From positions 1 through 61,755 of the forward strand of contig JAIVHB010000131.1 in NCBI GenBank assembly GCA_020201275.1: a DNA stretch of 61,755 bases. The letters are read 5' to 3'. The notes below the pieces were generated by a model, which saw only the letters and a list, made by a program, of their open reading frames with translations, searched no databases and was not told the DNA's origin. This stretch comes from Rhodothermaceae bacterium. GTDB lineage: Bacteria; Bacteroidota; Rhodothermia; Balneolales; Cyclonatronaceae. How positions within the stretch are numbered: the first letter of the stretch is position 1; each line of letters begins with the position of its first letter. Of this stretch, positions 45,320 through 54,932 are shown piece by piece. Both the position numbers and the translations under genes were made by a program.

Positions 45320-45700
45320 ATGAACAACCCATCTGAACTGAAATATACCAAAGAACACGAATGGCTGCGTCTGAACACCGATGGCACCGCCACCATAGGC
45401 ATCACCGATTTCGCACAGGGAGAACTGGGTGACATCGTTTTTGTTGAGATCAACGAAATTGGGGAGGAACTAGACCAGGATGAGGTTTTCGGAACTGTTG
45501 AAGCCGTTAAAACTGTATCTGAACTGTTCCTCCCCCTGCAGGGAACCGTGATCGAATTCAACGAAAAGCTCAAAGACAACCCGGAACTGGTAAACGAAGA
45601 CCCTTATGGCGAAGGCTGGATGGTCAAAATAAAACCGAGTAACCCCTCCGATGTTGATTCGCTGCTCAGTGCCGATGAATACGCCCAGATTATTTCCTGA
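45320..45700 (+). CDS. gcvH: Glycine cleavage system H protein
   Basis: A 126-residue lipoyl carrier. The lipoylated residue is Lys64 in FGTVEAVKTVSELF. The fold begins LKYTKEHEWLRLNTDGTATI and ends near VDSLLSADEYAQIIS, standard for GcvH. It shuttles aminomethyl groups between the P, T and L proteins. None of those genes is nearby, so GcvH here may also act as a lipoate relay. It starts 3 bases after accC, suggesting co-transcription with the fatty acid genes, which fits a lipoate link. Confidence 0.95.
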   Translation: MNNPSELKYTKEHEWLRLNTDGTATIGITDFAQGELGDIVFVEINEIGEELDQDEVFGTVEAVKTVSELFLPLQGTVIEFNEKLKDNPELVNEDPYGEGWMVKIKPSNPSDVDSLLSADEYAQIIS

Positions 45701-45720
45701 TTGAAGTTCCGCCCTATTTC

Positions 45721-45822
45721 GCAGTCAACCGCAACACACGTTTTTAAGACCACATCCGCAGTCACCCGTCTCTACGTATTTTACACCACATCCGCAGTTA
45801 ACCACACACGTAGTTACCGCCG
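45721..45822. repeat. 36/37-bp imperfect tandem repeat upstream of guaA
   Basis: Units begin with GCAGT at 45721, 45758 and 45794 (spacing 37 and 36) and share CACATCC ends. The third unit is partial. The copies are diverged, about 60-75% alike by eye. They fill the gap between gcvH and guaA. There are no distinct spacers, so this is not a CRISPR array. Confidence 0.7.
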
Positions 45823-45881
45823 CCGCCACGTAACCACCAGGCATTTCTATCTGCTACCGTACTTTTTTTTAAGCTGAACAC

Positions 45882-47429
45882 ATGACAACACACAACGAGT
45901 GGATCCTTATTCTTGACTACGGGTCGCAGTACACCCAGTTGATTGCCCGGCGGCTTCGCGAGCTTAATGTTTACTGCGAAATACATCCGTTCAATGTTGA
46001 TTTCGGCAAAATCCCCGCAGTAAAACCATCCGGTGTGATCCTGTCGGGCGGCCCGATGAGTGTAAACGATGAAAACGCGCCCTGGATGCGGCACGAAGTA
46101 ACCGACTGGCAGGTTCCGGTACTGGGTATCTGCTACGGACTTCAGATCATGGCCCATACCCGCATTCCCGGCAGTGTTGCCAAAGCCCGACAGCGGGAAT
46201 TTGGCCGCGCCAGCCTGATCATCGACAGTCACAGCGATCTTTTCCGTGGGTTTCCCGCCGAGACACAGGTCTGGATGAGCCATGCCGATAAAATCACCCG
46301 TATGCCCGATTCATTCGAAGTGATCGCACATACAAAAAATGCGCACGTAGCCGCCGTAAGAGACAAAAACCTGCCCATTTACGGTGTGCAATTCCACCCC
46401 GAAGTGGTACATACCGAACTTGGCGAACAGTTGCTTGAGAACTTTGTGAGTTCAATCTGCAACATGAAGCGCGACTGGACGGCCGCATCCTTCATTGACA
46501 GCACCATCAGTTCTATCAGAGAGCAAGTAGGCGACAGCCGCGTAATCTGTGCCCTGTCAGGCGGGGTCGACTCAACCGTTGCCGCCACCCTGATACACCA
46601 GGCCATTGGCGAACAGCTGCTCTGCGTATTCGTGGATAATGGTTTGCTCAGGAAAAATGAATTCAACGACGTACTCAATCTCTACACCTCCGTTCTGCAT
46701 CTGCCCGTGATCGGAGTTGATGCATCCGAAAAATTCCTGACCCGGCTGCATGGCGTATCCGACCCCGAAGAAAAGCGCAAAATAATTGGTAATACCTTTA
46801 TTGATGTGTTTGATGAGGCCGTTGCCGGCGACAAGAATTTCCGGTTTCTGGCACAGGGTACCCTCTACCCCGACGTAATTGAAAGTGTCTCCTTCAAGGG
46901 CCCCTCGGCAACCATTAAATCGCACCACAACGTGGGCGGACTTCCGGAGAAGATGAACATGCAACTGGTTGAACCGCTCAGGGAACTTTTCAAGGATGAG
47001 GTGCGGCGTGTAGGACGTGAGCTGGGTATACCGGAGCGGTTCATCAGCCGGCACCCTTTCCCCGGTCCCGGAATGGGAATCAGAGTACTCGGGGCGGTCA
47101 GTAAAGAGAAGCTGGATCTGCTCCGCGAAGCCGATTTCATATTTATCGAGGAGCTCAAAGAGCAGCATCTTTACGACAAGGTTTGGCAGGCACTCGTAGT
47201 ACTGCTGCCCGTTCAGAGTGTGGGTGTGATGGGTGATGAACGCACGTACGAATTTACCGCCGCAATACGTGCTGTAACCAGTGTCGACGGAATGACTGCA
47301 GACTGGGCACACCTCCCCCATGAATTTCTCGCTCACGTATCGAACAGGATTATCAATGAGGTGAAAGGGATAAACAGGGTTGTTTACGACATCAGTTCAA
47401 AACCTCCGGCCACCATTGAATGGGAGTAA
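45882..47429 (+). CDS. guaA: GMP synthase (glutamine-hydrolysing)
   Basis: A 515-residue enzyme that aminates XMP to GMP. The N-terminal glutaminase has nucleophile Cys84 in [11 protein letters not shown] and the His172/Glu174 pair in [12 protein letters not shown]. The synthetase domain has the pyrophosphatase P-loop SGGVDS (226-231) and [10 protein letters not shown]. The C-terminal dimerisation domain has [15 protein letters not shown] and ends with the motif KPPATIEWE, the usual GuaA terminus. The start [19 protein letters not shown] fits the family. A short tandem repeat lies immediately upstream. Confidence 0.97.
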   Translation: MTTHNEWILILDYGSQYTQLIARRLRELNVYCEIHPFNVDFGKIPAVKPSGVILSGGPMSVNDENAPWMRHEVTDWQVPVLGICYGLQIMAHTRIPGSVAKARQREFGRASLIIDSHSDLFRGFPAETQVWMSHADKITRMPDSFEVIAHTKNAHVAAVRDKNLPIYGVQFHPEVVHTELGEQLLENFVSSICNMKRDWTAASFIDSTISSIREQVGDSRVICALSGGVDSTVAATLIHQAIGEQLLCVFVDNGLLRKNEFNDVLNLYTSVLHLPVIGVDASEKFLTRLHGVSDPEEKRKIIGNTFIDVFDEAVAGDKNFRFLAQGTLYPDVIESVSFKGPSATIKSHHNVGGLPEKMNMQLVEPLRELFKDEVRRVGRELGIPERFISRHPFPGPGMGIRVLGAVSKEKLDLLREADFIFIEELKEQHLYDKVWQALVVLLPVQSVGVMGDERTYEFTAAIRAVTSVDGMTADWAHLPHEFLAHVSNRIINEVKGINRVVYDISSKPPATIEWE

Positions 47430-47537
47430 TTCAGTCCCAAACAAATAATGTGGCCATCACACAAGTTTAACGTACGCTGAACGGGTGCGAAGGCGTTAAA
47501 CAGAAACTATCTGAAACCCCGAAAATTCTGGATTAGT

Positions 47538-49307
47538 ATGAAAATTGATAAGGTAGTCGTTTCAATCTGTATTGTTCTCACTACGGTATCTGCTGCCGGG
47601 ACAGTTCACTCTCAGAACTATGATGATCAGTTCCAGGAGGCCATGGAATTCTATGAACAGGGCCGATACCTTGAAGCTGCCAGCCTGTTTGACGATATTA
47701 ATGCTCCTGAAGCCCGGCTATTTGCCGGAAAAAGCTATTTCGCAGCAGGTATGTACATCGATGCGATTGAACACCTCAATACGGCAACCGTCAGCGGTGT
47801 GAGGCGGGTTGCCGACGAAGCGGCGTACACCCTTGCCCTCAGTTACTTTCAGACGAAACAGTACGGGCGATCGTTGGACCTGCTGTACGCAACTGTTAAT
47901 GATCCCGGTATAGTGGCGGCACTTCGCAATGACGCACGTACTTTTTATAATGAGACTATGGCCTGGCTCAGCCCCGCCCAACGGCGGCTTGCCTACACAC
48001 ACAGCCAGGTTCCCGATGTACAACGGCAGCTTTTGCTCGGCGGCATCGAACATCACCAATCAGATACCGGGGCATCTCTTCTGGAGGTTTTTGCCAGACA
48101 TTTCAACCTTTCTGATGATGACCCGGATTACCGTAATGCCCGGAAGCTGCTGGAAAACAGGATAGACCGGGAGGAACTTCGCCCCGACATCCTCGACTTC
48201 CCGGCCGCACCTGGTGGGCTTGTTTTCAACATTGGTGTTCTTCTGCCTGCATTTGAACCGGGATCTGAGCCTTTCGGGGTAAGCCAGGGGCTCTATTATG
48301 GTATAATGATGGCGGCAGACGAATTCAACCGGCGAAACCCGGACAAAAAAGTCAGGCTTCACTACAGCGACGACAGTGATCCGGCCGCGGCATTCTCAAA
48401 GCTGGTATGGAATTATAATGTGGACCTGATCATCGGGCCACTTTTTTCTGAATCTGTCTCCGTTATTGCACCTCTTGCTGAAAAATACGGCATACCGGTA
48501 CTGGCTCCGCTTGCCAATTGCGACGATCTGAATAGAGATTACGCCTATCTCTACCAAAGTAACCCCACATTCAGCGCGCGTGGAAAAAAGATGGCAGAAT
48601 TTGCCGTAAGCCGCATGGGATTTCGCCGGCTGGCCATCATGGTCGAAAAAAATTCACTGGGCGTTGATGAAGCCATGGCTTTTCGTGATGAAGCCGAAAG
48701 GCTCGGGGCTACCATAGTTCACTTTTTCCTGGAGGATTTCGGTGCACGTGCATTCGACATCACCGATTTCACCATCCATTTCTCCGATCCGAATTACCTG
48801 TCGAATCTTGATCCCGGCCTTTTTGAAAGCATAGATCTTAAACCTGTCGACGCGCTCTATATTCCGTTCACCGGACAGGCGGCACCCACTCTGATCAACC
48901 TGGTACTTACCGACTTGCAGGCCAACAGAAGCGATGCCGTAGTTCTCGGTTCCCAGGAACTGGGAATGAGTGAAATCAACAGTGATTTCATGCAGTATTT
49001 CCGGATGTACTACACCGAAACGATGGATGTGGAGGAGGGAAATGAAGATGTGATCAATTACCGAATCGACTACAAAAACCGTTTTGGCGTGGATGCAAAT
49101 AAATTCGGTTTTGTCGGTTATGACACCTCTAATTTCATCTTCAGGTCTCTTGAAGAGATTCGCAATCCGGATCTGCTGAATTATCACCTGCGTTTCCGGC
49201 CCGCTTGGAATGGACTTTCGACAATTCTCGATTTCAAGGGTACATATGTGAATCAGGGTGTGCAGATTCACCGGATCGATTCATCCGGGAATGTGAAAGT
49301 TTACTGA
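47538..49307 (+). CDS. Periplasmic TPR plus ligand-binding (LivJ/LpoA-like) protein
   Basis: A 589-residue exported protein with signal peptide (about 1-24, ending VHSQ). Residues ~30-200 hold tetratricopeptide-like helices (QFQEAMEFYEQGRYLEAASL, AGKSYFAAGMYIDAIEHL, ALSYFQTKQYGRSLDLL). Residues ~228-589 form a type I periplasmic-binding fold (FNIGVLLPAFEPGSEPFGVS, VDLIIGPLFSESVSVIAPLA, GIPVLAPLANCDD). This order, TPR then Peripla_BP_6, is that of the LpoA activator of class A penicillin-binding proteins. No lipobox is seen. The convergent neighbour is the peptidoglycan enzyme mltG, so an envelope role is plausible, but amino-acid binding is also possible. Confidence 0.78.
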   Translation: MKIDKVVVSICIVLTTVSAAGTVHSQNYDDQFQEAMEFYEQGRYLEAASLFDDINAPEARLFAGKSYFAAGMYIDAIEHLNTATVSGVRRVADEAAYTLALSYFQTKQYGRSLDLLYATVNDPGIVAALRNDARTFYNETMAWLSPAQRRLAYTHSQVPDVQRQLLLGGIEHHQSDTGASLLEVFARHFNLSDDDPDYRNARKLLENRIDREELRPDILDFPAAPGGLVFNIGVLLPAFEPGSEPFGVSQGLYYGIMMAADEFNRRNPDKKVRLHYSDDSDPAAAFSKLVWNYNVDLIIGPLFSESVSVIAPLAEKYGIPVLAPLANCDDLNRDYAYLYQSNPTFSARGKKMAEFAVSRMGFRRLAIMVEKNSLGVDEAMAFRDEAERLGATIVHFFLEDFGARAFDITDFTIHFSDPNYLSNLDPGLFESIDLKPVDALYIPFTGQAAPTLINLVLTDLQANRSDAVVLGSQELGMSEINSDFMQYFRMYYTETMDVEEGNEDVINYRIDYKNRFGVDANKFGFVGYDTSNFIFRSLEEIRNPDLLNYHLRFRPAWNGLSTILDFKGTYVNQGVQIHRIDSSGNVKVY

Positions 49308-50419
49308 TCCATTGCCTGCTGCTCATCCTCAATTTCCCTCATCTCCTCCCTGAGTGCAGCCTCGTCCCGTTCCCTTTGCTCTCTGATGGCCGTCTGTTCA
49401 CGGATAAACTGCTGCCATTTCCGGCTTTCCCGACGGTGATCGGCATAGGTACGTGTAAATGTGTGAACGCCCTCCGGTGTGGCAACCATGAAAAAATAGT
49501 CGTGGTCTTCGGGAAACAGCGCCGCCTTTATGGAACTCAATGCGGGATTGTTGATCGGCCCTGGTGGCAGGCCGTAAATACGGTAGGTATTATAGGGGTG
49601 ATCAAACTGATAATCACGATTATACAGCCTTCTGCGTTCTCCAATGGCATAACTTACGGTCGGGTCGGCCTGCAGCCGCCACCTGTTGTTCAGACGGTTC
49701 CAGTACAGGCCGCTGATAGTCGGTTTCTCATTATCGTAACGCGCTTCCCACTCAATGATGGATGCCATTGTAGTGATTTGATCCACACTCATCCTGAGCT
49801 CCTCATACCGTTCGGCGTAGGGTTGAACAGCGGTGCGGTCAAATTCCGAGAGCATCCTGTCAACAAACTGCCCGGCTGTAATGGTCCAGTACATTTCATA
49901 CGTATTGGGCAGCATCCTTCCGAGCATCTGATGCTCCTGCAGATTATACTTCTCCAACAGTGCTGTGTCCCGCAGTGCTGCATGGAGTTCCTCCTCCGTG
50001 AAACGCATCTGCCCCGAAACACGCTGAATAAACCGCTCTTCCCATTGCCCCGTATGTATGGTTACATTCCCGGGTGTCTGCAGGCCATTGCCAAACATGC
50101 GCAGTACATTCTCATAAGTCTGCTCACCGGTAAGGTCATAACGCCCCGGGTGAAAGCTTCCCCAGCTGAATGTTTTGGCAGCCCATCGGAAATGGGGCTC
50201 ATCAAACCCGATTTCGGCTTCGTTGAGCCGGCCTATCAGTCCATCGAGATCTTCCTGCTCATATAAAAAAACAACCGCGCCAGCATGGCCGGTTATACCC
50301 GAAACATTATTCAGCCTTGCATCACGATAGAAGTACGAAAACAGGCAGGCTGCTGCAAAAAGGACAAATCCGACAACATAATCTCTCAAACTCAAAGCGT
50401 TGATCTCCGAAATACGCAT
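49301..50419 (-). CDS. mltG: Endolytic murein transglycosylase MltG
   Basis: A 372-residue inner-membrane protein with one N-terminal TM (about 14-30) and a periplasmic YceG-like domain. The catalytic Glu is Glu223 in TMASIIEWEARYDNEKPTI. YWNRLNNRWRLQADPTVSYAIG and YNTYRIYGLPPGPINNPALS are strongly conserved family blocks. It cleaves nascent glycan strands and terminates elongation. A charged, Glu/Arg-rich coiled tail of about 40 residues ends the protein. Its end overlaps the convergent ligand-binding protein gene by 7 bases. Confidence 0.95.
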   Translation of the reverse strand: MRISEINALSLRDYVVGFVLFAAACLFSYFYRDARLNNVSGITGHAGAVVFLYEQEDLDGLIGRLNEAEIGFDEPHFRWAAKTFSWGSFHPGRYDLTGEQTYENVLRMFGNGLQTPGNVTIHTGQWEERFIQRVSGQMRFTEEELHAALRDTALLEKYNLQEHQMLGRMLPNTYEMYWTITAGQFVDRMLSEFDRTAVQPYAERYEELRMSVDQITTMASIIEWEARYDNEKPTISGLYWNRLNNRWRLQADPTVSYAIGERRRLYNRDYQFDHPYNTYRIYGLPPGPINNPALSSIKAALFPEDHDYFFMVATPEGVHTFTRTYADHRRESRKWQQFIREQTAIREQRERDEAALREEMREIEDEQQAMDQ

Positions 50420-50496
50420 CTTGCGCGGTCTTTAATTGGTTACTGACAAGTGAAGAACGTTCTCAAACTGAAAAAAGCATAAAATGTTCAAACTGA

Positions 50497-51048
50497 TTAC
50501 AAACTGGAAGCACGTATAATATTCCAGGTTATAATACCATTCCGGCCCACCTTGTATTCGAGCAGCATCTCTCCTGTTATGTGCCCGTCTTCATACCGTG
50601 CATAGGCCCAGCTCCCGTTGATCAGCTTCAGATCGTCCATGCTGTGAAAACGCATGGTGCCTCCCAATACGCCTTCATGGGGTATAAGCTGGGGATTGTT
50701 GAACAGATCAGTAAGGATGTCTTCTTCGGGATTTTCAAGCCCGAGGCTGCGGAACTGGCGGATTTCATACTGCATCAGCGCTCCGGTTCCTGCCCGGGTG
50801 GCCGGTTCTGCCGTCAAATCGCCTGTTTCGGCGGCAGCATCGTATTCCCGGGGCTGCAGCGTATGCTGCATTTCATCCAACACCGACCTCAGGGAGTCGA
50901 TTTTGGATTCCAGATGACCGAGCTCGGCCTCATAGCCCGCGGCATCAACCGGTTGCGGTGCCTCCTGCCTGTTAACAACGTAAACCAGTGCTGCAGCAAG
51001 TGCAAGACAAATGATAATCCAGACAATTCGTTCGGCCATTTTCTTCAC
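50497..51048 (-). CDS. Membrane-anchored coiled-coil protein, function unknown
   Basis: A 183-residue protein with one N-terminal TM (about 7-25: VWIIICLALAAALVYVV). A short coiled coil follows at about 42-66 (AELGHLESKIDSLRSVLDEM). The C-terminal half is globular and starts near residue 92 (MQYEIRQFRSLGLENPEEDI), with MRFHSMDDLKLINGSWAYAR later on. The tail resembles conserved proteins without assigned function in related bacteria. Orientation predicts a periplasmic body. It is transcribed toward mltG after a 77-base gap, so the two might share a transcript. Confidence 0.75.
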   Translation of the reverse strand: MKKMAERIVWIIICLALAAALVYVVNRQEAPQPVDAAGYEAELGHLESKIDSLRSVLDEMQHTLQPREYDAAAETGDLTAEPATRAGTGALMQYEIRQFRSLGLENPEEDILTDLFNNPQLIPHEGVLGGTMRFHSMDDLKLINGSWAYARYEDGHITGEMLLEYKVGRNGIITWNIIRASSL

Positions 51049-51068
51049 TAATTATGGTATAGATTTGA

Positions 51069-51110
51069 GACATCAGACATCAGACATCAGACATCAGACA
51101 TCAGATATCA
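51069..51110. repeat. 7-bp tandem repeat array (GACATCA, six units)
   Basis: Five exact GACATCA units (51069-51103) and one GATATCA unit (51104-51110) lie in tandem in the region between the coiled-coil gene and icmF. A degenerate relative of the same heptamer occurs near 24510-24564. Seven is not a multiple of three, so inside a gene it would shift frame; here it is intergenic. Confidence 0.9.
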
Positions 51111-51210
51111 GACTGCGATGAAGTGCAAATGAAAAATATGGATTCCTGGCGACAAATGTTGGCGTTGTGGATCTCAATTTAGATAGTCGAACGGGAACAG
51201 GTAGGTTTAG

Positions 51211-54200
51211 CTACATATTCCTTCTGTACTGACCGCCCACTTCGTACAGTGCGCCAGAAATCTGACCCAGCGAGCAGTATTTCACGCACTCCATCAGTTC
51301 GTCAAAAATATTTTGACCCGATCTGGCCGTCTTTTTGAGCCTGTTAAGGGCATTCTCTGAATCCATTCTGTGCCGGTGCCTGAAAGCCTGCAGCGATTTC
51401 AGCTGATGTTCCTTTTCGTCGGTTGTTGATCGGATCAGGGCTACTTCCTTCGGTTCGGATTCCTTGCCATTTTTACGGCTCAAGAAGGTGTTTACACCGA
51501 CTATGGGTAGTTCGCCGCTGTGCTTGAGTGACTCATAGTACAGACTTTCCTCCTGGATCTTGCCGCGCTGGTACATGGTCTCCATCGCTCCAAGAACACC
51601 GCCACGGTCAGTGATCCGGTCGAATTCGGTCAGTATGGCTTCTTCCACAAGTTGTGTAAGTTCCTCAATGATGAATGAACCCTGGGTGGGATTTTCATTT
51701 TTGGCGATGCCCAGTTCCTTGCTGATGATAAGCTGAATGGCCAGTGCCCGGCGTACCGACTCCTCCGTTGGAGTAGTGATGGCCTCATCATATGCGTTGG
51801 TGTGCAGGGAATTGCAGTTGTCGTACACCGCAAGAAGCGCCTGGAGCGTGGTGCGTATGTCGTTGAACTGAATCTCCATGGCATGCAGCGAGCGGCCGCT
51901 GGTCTGTATATGGTACTTCAGCTTCTGGGATCTGTCGTTGGCCTTGTACCGGTTCTTCATCGATATGGCCCATATGCGCCGCGCCACACGCCCGATCACC
52001 GCATACTCAGGGTCGAGACCGTTGCTGAAGAAGAACGACAGGTTGTGGGCGAAATCATCGATTTTGAGCCCTCTCGACAGATAGTACTCAACATAGGTAT
52101 ATCCGTTGGCAAGGGTAAAGGCCGCCTGGGTAATAGGATTCGCACCCGCCTCTGCAATATGATATCCGGATATGGAGACCGAGTAGTAGTTCCTTACCCG
52201 GTTTCTGGTGAAACTCTCCTGCATGTCACCCATCATTCTGAGGGCGAATTCAGTGCTGAAGATGCATGTATTCTGCGCCTGGTCCTCTTTCAGAATATCG
52301 GCCTGTACCGTACCCCTCACCACCTGCATTGCCTCTGATCTGATCCTGCCGTAGGTTTCCTCGTCAAGCAGCTGGTCGCCCGGAATACCCAGCGTACCAA
52401 GCCCAAAGCCGTTGCTTCCCGAGGGCAGGCTGCCATGGTACTCCGGCCGGTTGGCTTCGCGGCTCTCAAACCAGGTTCGAATCTTTTTTTCGGCCTTATC
52501 CATTATACCCTGCTCACGCAGGTAGCGCTCAACCTCCTGATCGATGGCAGTATTCATGAACATCGCCAGAATCATCGGCGCCGGACCATTGATGGTCATC
52601 GATACAGATGTATTCGGACGGGTCAGCTCAAATCCGGAATAGAGCTTTTTCATATCATCGAGAGTACAAATACTTACACCCGAATTCCCGATTTTTCCGT
52701 ATATGTCGGGACGTCGGTCGGGGTCTTCACCGTACAGGGTTACCGAGTCGAATGCCGTCGACAGGCGGTGGGCCGGCATGCCCTCACTCACATAGTGGAA
52801 CCGTTTGTTTGTTCTTTCAGGGGTACCCTCACCCGCAAACATCCGGGCGGGATCCTCACCCTCCCTTTTCAGCGGGAAAACACCAGCCGTGAAGGGAAAA
52901 TATCCTGGCAGGTTTTCGAGCAAGGCGAAACGTAGCCGGTCGCCATACCCCTCGAATTTAGGTAAACTAACTCGTGATATTTTCAAGCCGCTCAACGACT
53001 TGGTATACATATTGCTGCGTATAACCTTTTCCCTGACTTTCGACTCCAGAACATCACTCCGGTACTTTTCAGTCACTTTGCTCCAGTTGTCAAGAATGTT
53101 GATACAGATGGGATCAAGCCGGGACCGCAGGTGTACATGCATCTCCCTGAGTCTTTTTTCAAGCGCCATACGGTCGTCGGGATTCCATTTGGAGATCTGC
53201 TCCAGAGTACCCTCAACATCACCTAATCTTCGTGCTGTTTCTGTCTGCTGCTCGACCCACGTGTGATAGTTTCTGACCTCATCCGAGATATCCGACAGAT
53301 ACCTGACCCGTTTTCCGGGAATGATGGCCTGTTTGTGAATATCCTCGGCCGGCTTGCTTTCCGTGAAGATTGTCCGGGGCAAGGCGAGATCATAATGTTC
53401 ATTGATGCGGTCTGCTAGGGCGCTGAACAGCCGGTTCACCCCCTCGTCGTTAAACTGCGCAGCGATGGTCGGATACACAGGCACATCTTCATCTTTAGCG
53501 TGCCATAGTCCGCGGTTGCGCTTATACTGTTTCCTGATATCGCGCAGGGCATCGAGCGAGCCTTTCTTTTCAAATTTGTTCAGTACCACAAGATCAGCCA
53601 GGTCGAGCATGTTGATCTTCTCAAGCTGGGTCGCCGCACCGTATTCACTGGTCATCACGTAAATGGAAATATCGGCAATATCAATAATCTCGGTATCGCT
53701 CTGGCCTATTCCGCTAGTCTCCACAATGATCAGATCGTAGCCGGCTGCCTTACAAACGGCCACAGCACCATGCACGGCCTCGCTGGTTGCCCTGTTCGAG
53801 GCCCTGGTTGCCAGGCTGCGCATGTATACCCGGTCGTTGTTGATGCTGTTCATCCTGATGCGGTCGCCAAGCAAGGCACCGCCCGAGCTTCGCTGTGAGG
53901 GATCAACCGAAATAACGGCTATATGGCTTTCGGTATACTCGGTAAGAAACCGCCTCACCAGCTCGTCGGTAAGGGAGCTTTTTCCCGCCCCGCCGGTTCC
54001 TGTAATACCAATGAGCGGTATAATCTTCGTGTCGGGTGATTTAGAAAATTTATTGTTATCTAAGTCTAAAAGTTTGCTGTCCTTATATTTAAGGTATTTA
54101 CCTGATTTTTTTTCGATATCGGTAATACATCTGGCAATCACCATTTTATCTTTTTGCAGGATGAGTGCCGGATCAATGATTCCCGACTGCAGCGGATCAA

Positions 54201-54678
54201 AGTCGCAGGCCTCCATCATAAAGTTGATCATACCCTGCAGGCCCAGGCTGCGGCCATCGTCGGGTGAAAAGATGCGTGCAATTCCGTACTCATGAAGGTC
54301 GGCGATTTCACGGTCAACAATAACGCCGCCGCCCCCGCCGAATACCCTGATGTGCCCGCAGCCCCGCTCCCTCAGCAGATCGACCATATACCTGAAATAC
54401 TCCATGTGCCCGCCCTGATAGGAGCTGATGGCAATTCCCTGCACATCTTCCTGTATGGCACAGTTAACGATCTCATCTACCGACCGGTTATGCCCGAGAT
54501 GGATCACCTCCGCCCCGCTCGACTGCAGGATGCGCCGCATTATGTTGATGCTTGCATCGTGCCCGTCGAACAGGCTGGCAGCCGTTACAAAACGAATGAT
54601 ATGTTCTGATTTGTAGGGTTTAACCGGCTGCACCGGATCAGCTGTCTTCTTACCTTTTATTTTTGACGTTGAGGCCAT
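51211..54678 (-). CDS. icmF: Fused acyl-CoA mutase IcmF (B12 domain, G-protein chaperone, mutase)
   Basis: A 1155-residue three-part protein. Residues ~25-160 form a B12-binding domain with His40 in [11 protein letters not shown], the lower-axial cobalt ligand, plus SSYQGGH and GGGG segments. A MeaB-like GTPase follows with the P-loop GTGGAGKSS (227-235). The C-terminal part from about 540 is the mutase barrel ([55 protein letters not shown]). This is the IcmF architecture, which isomerises isobutyryl-CoA and n-butyryl-CoA or related branched acyl-CoAs and carries its own reactivation chaperone. Substrate choice among IcmF variants cannot be called from motifs here. Confidence 0.94.
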   Translation of the reverse strand: MASTSKIKGKKTADPVQPVKPYKSEHIIRFVTAASLFDGHDASINIMRRILQSSGAEVIHLGHNRSVDEIVNCAIQEDVQGIAISSYQGGHMEYFRYMVDLLRERGCGHIRVFGGGGGVIVDREIADLHEYGIARIFSPDDGRSLGLQGMINFMMEACDFDPLQSGIIDPALILQKDKMVIARCITDIEKKSGKYLKYKDSKLLDLDNNKFSKSPDTKIIPLIGITGTGGAGKSSLTDELVRRFLTEYTESHIAVISVDPSQRSSGGALLGDRIRMNSINNDRVYMRSLATRASNRATSEAVHGAVAVCKAAGYDLIIVETSGIGQSDTEIIDIADISIYVMTSEYGAATQLEKINMLDLADLVVLNKFEKKGSLDALRDIRKQYKRNRGLWHAKDEDVPVYPTIAAQFNDEGVNRLFSALADRINEHYDLALPRTIFTESKPAEDIHKQAIIPGKRVRYLSDISDEVRNYHTWVEQQTETARRLGDVEGTLEQISKWNPDDRMALEKRLREMHVHLRSRLDPICINILDNWSKVTEKYRSDVLESKVREKVIRSNMYTKSLSGLKISRVSLPKFEGYGDRLRFALLENLPGYFPFTAGVFPLKREGEDPARMFAGEGTPERTNKRFHYVSEGMPAHRLSTAFDSVTLYGEDPDRRPDIYGKIGNSGVSICTLDDMKKLYSGFELTRPNTSVSMTINGPAPMILAMFMNTAIDQEVERYLREQGIMDKAEKKIRTWFESREANRPEYHGSLPSGSNGFGLGTLGIPGDQLLDEETYGRIRSEAMQVVRGTVQADILKEDQAQNTCIFSTEFALRMMGDMQESFTRNRVRNYYSVSISGYHIAEAGANPITQAAFTLANGYTYVEYYLSRGLKIDDFAHNLSFFFSNGLDPEYAVIGRVARRIWAISMKNRYKANDRSQKLKYHIQTSGRSLHAMEIQFNDIRTTLQALLAVYDNCNSLHTNAYDEAITTPTEESVRRALAIQLIISKELGIAKNENPTQGSFIIEELTQLVEEAILTEFDRITDRGGVLGAMETMYQRGKIQEESLYYESLKHSGELPIVGVNTFLSRKNGKESEPKEVALIRSTTDEKEHQLKSLQAFRHRHRMDSENALNRLKKTARSGQNIFDELMECVKYCSLGQISGALYEVGGQYRRNM

Positions 54679-54760
54679 AAAAACTGATTGCTGGAAATTG
54701 AAAAGCGGTTTTTCAAGATACGGAATGACACGCTGAGAAATAAATAGCCAGTTCAGTTGC

Positions 54761-54850
54761 CCGTCTCAACGTCACTCAACGTCTCTAATCATCACTCACC
54801 GTCACTCACCATTACCAAATATCCCTTACCATCACTCAATATCACTCTGC
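54761..54850. repeat. 10-bp periodic array upstream of icmF promoter region
   Basis: Nine consecutive decamers of the type RTCACTCAMC run from 54761 to 54850 with exact 10-base register, for example GTCACTCAAC (54771), ATCACTCACC (54791), GTCACTCACC (54801), ATCACTCAAT (54831). Individual units vary. Ten bases is close to one helical turn. The array lies in the gap between icmF (starting 54678) and the lipoprotein gene, and overlaps the end of that gene's alternative reading frame. Confidence 0.85.
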
Positions 54851-54932
54851 GTCGGACCCGTTGCCGGCTCCATCCCCATTATCATCGTCGTCATCATCGT
54901 CAACGCCATCATTATCTGCGGGCTCACCTGAT

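Noticed and set aside
45721-45822. CRISPR array before guaA
   Set aside because: Only three diverged units, no distinct spacers, no cas genes.
47430-47537. Riboswitch or RNA gene between guaA and the ligand-binding protein
   Set aside because: No convincing stem structure or conserved core could be found by eye.
51069-51110. CRISPR-like or attachment site repeats
   Set aside because: Seven-base units with no spacers; simple tandem repeat.
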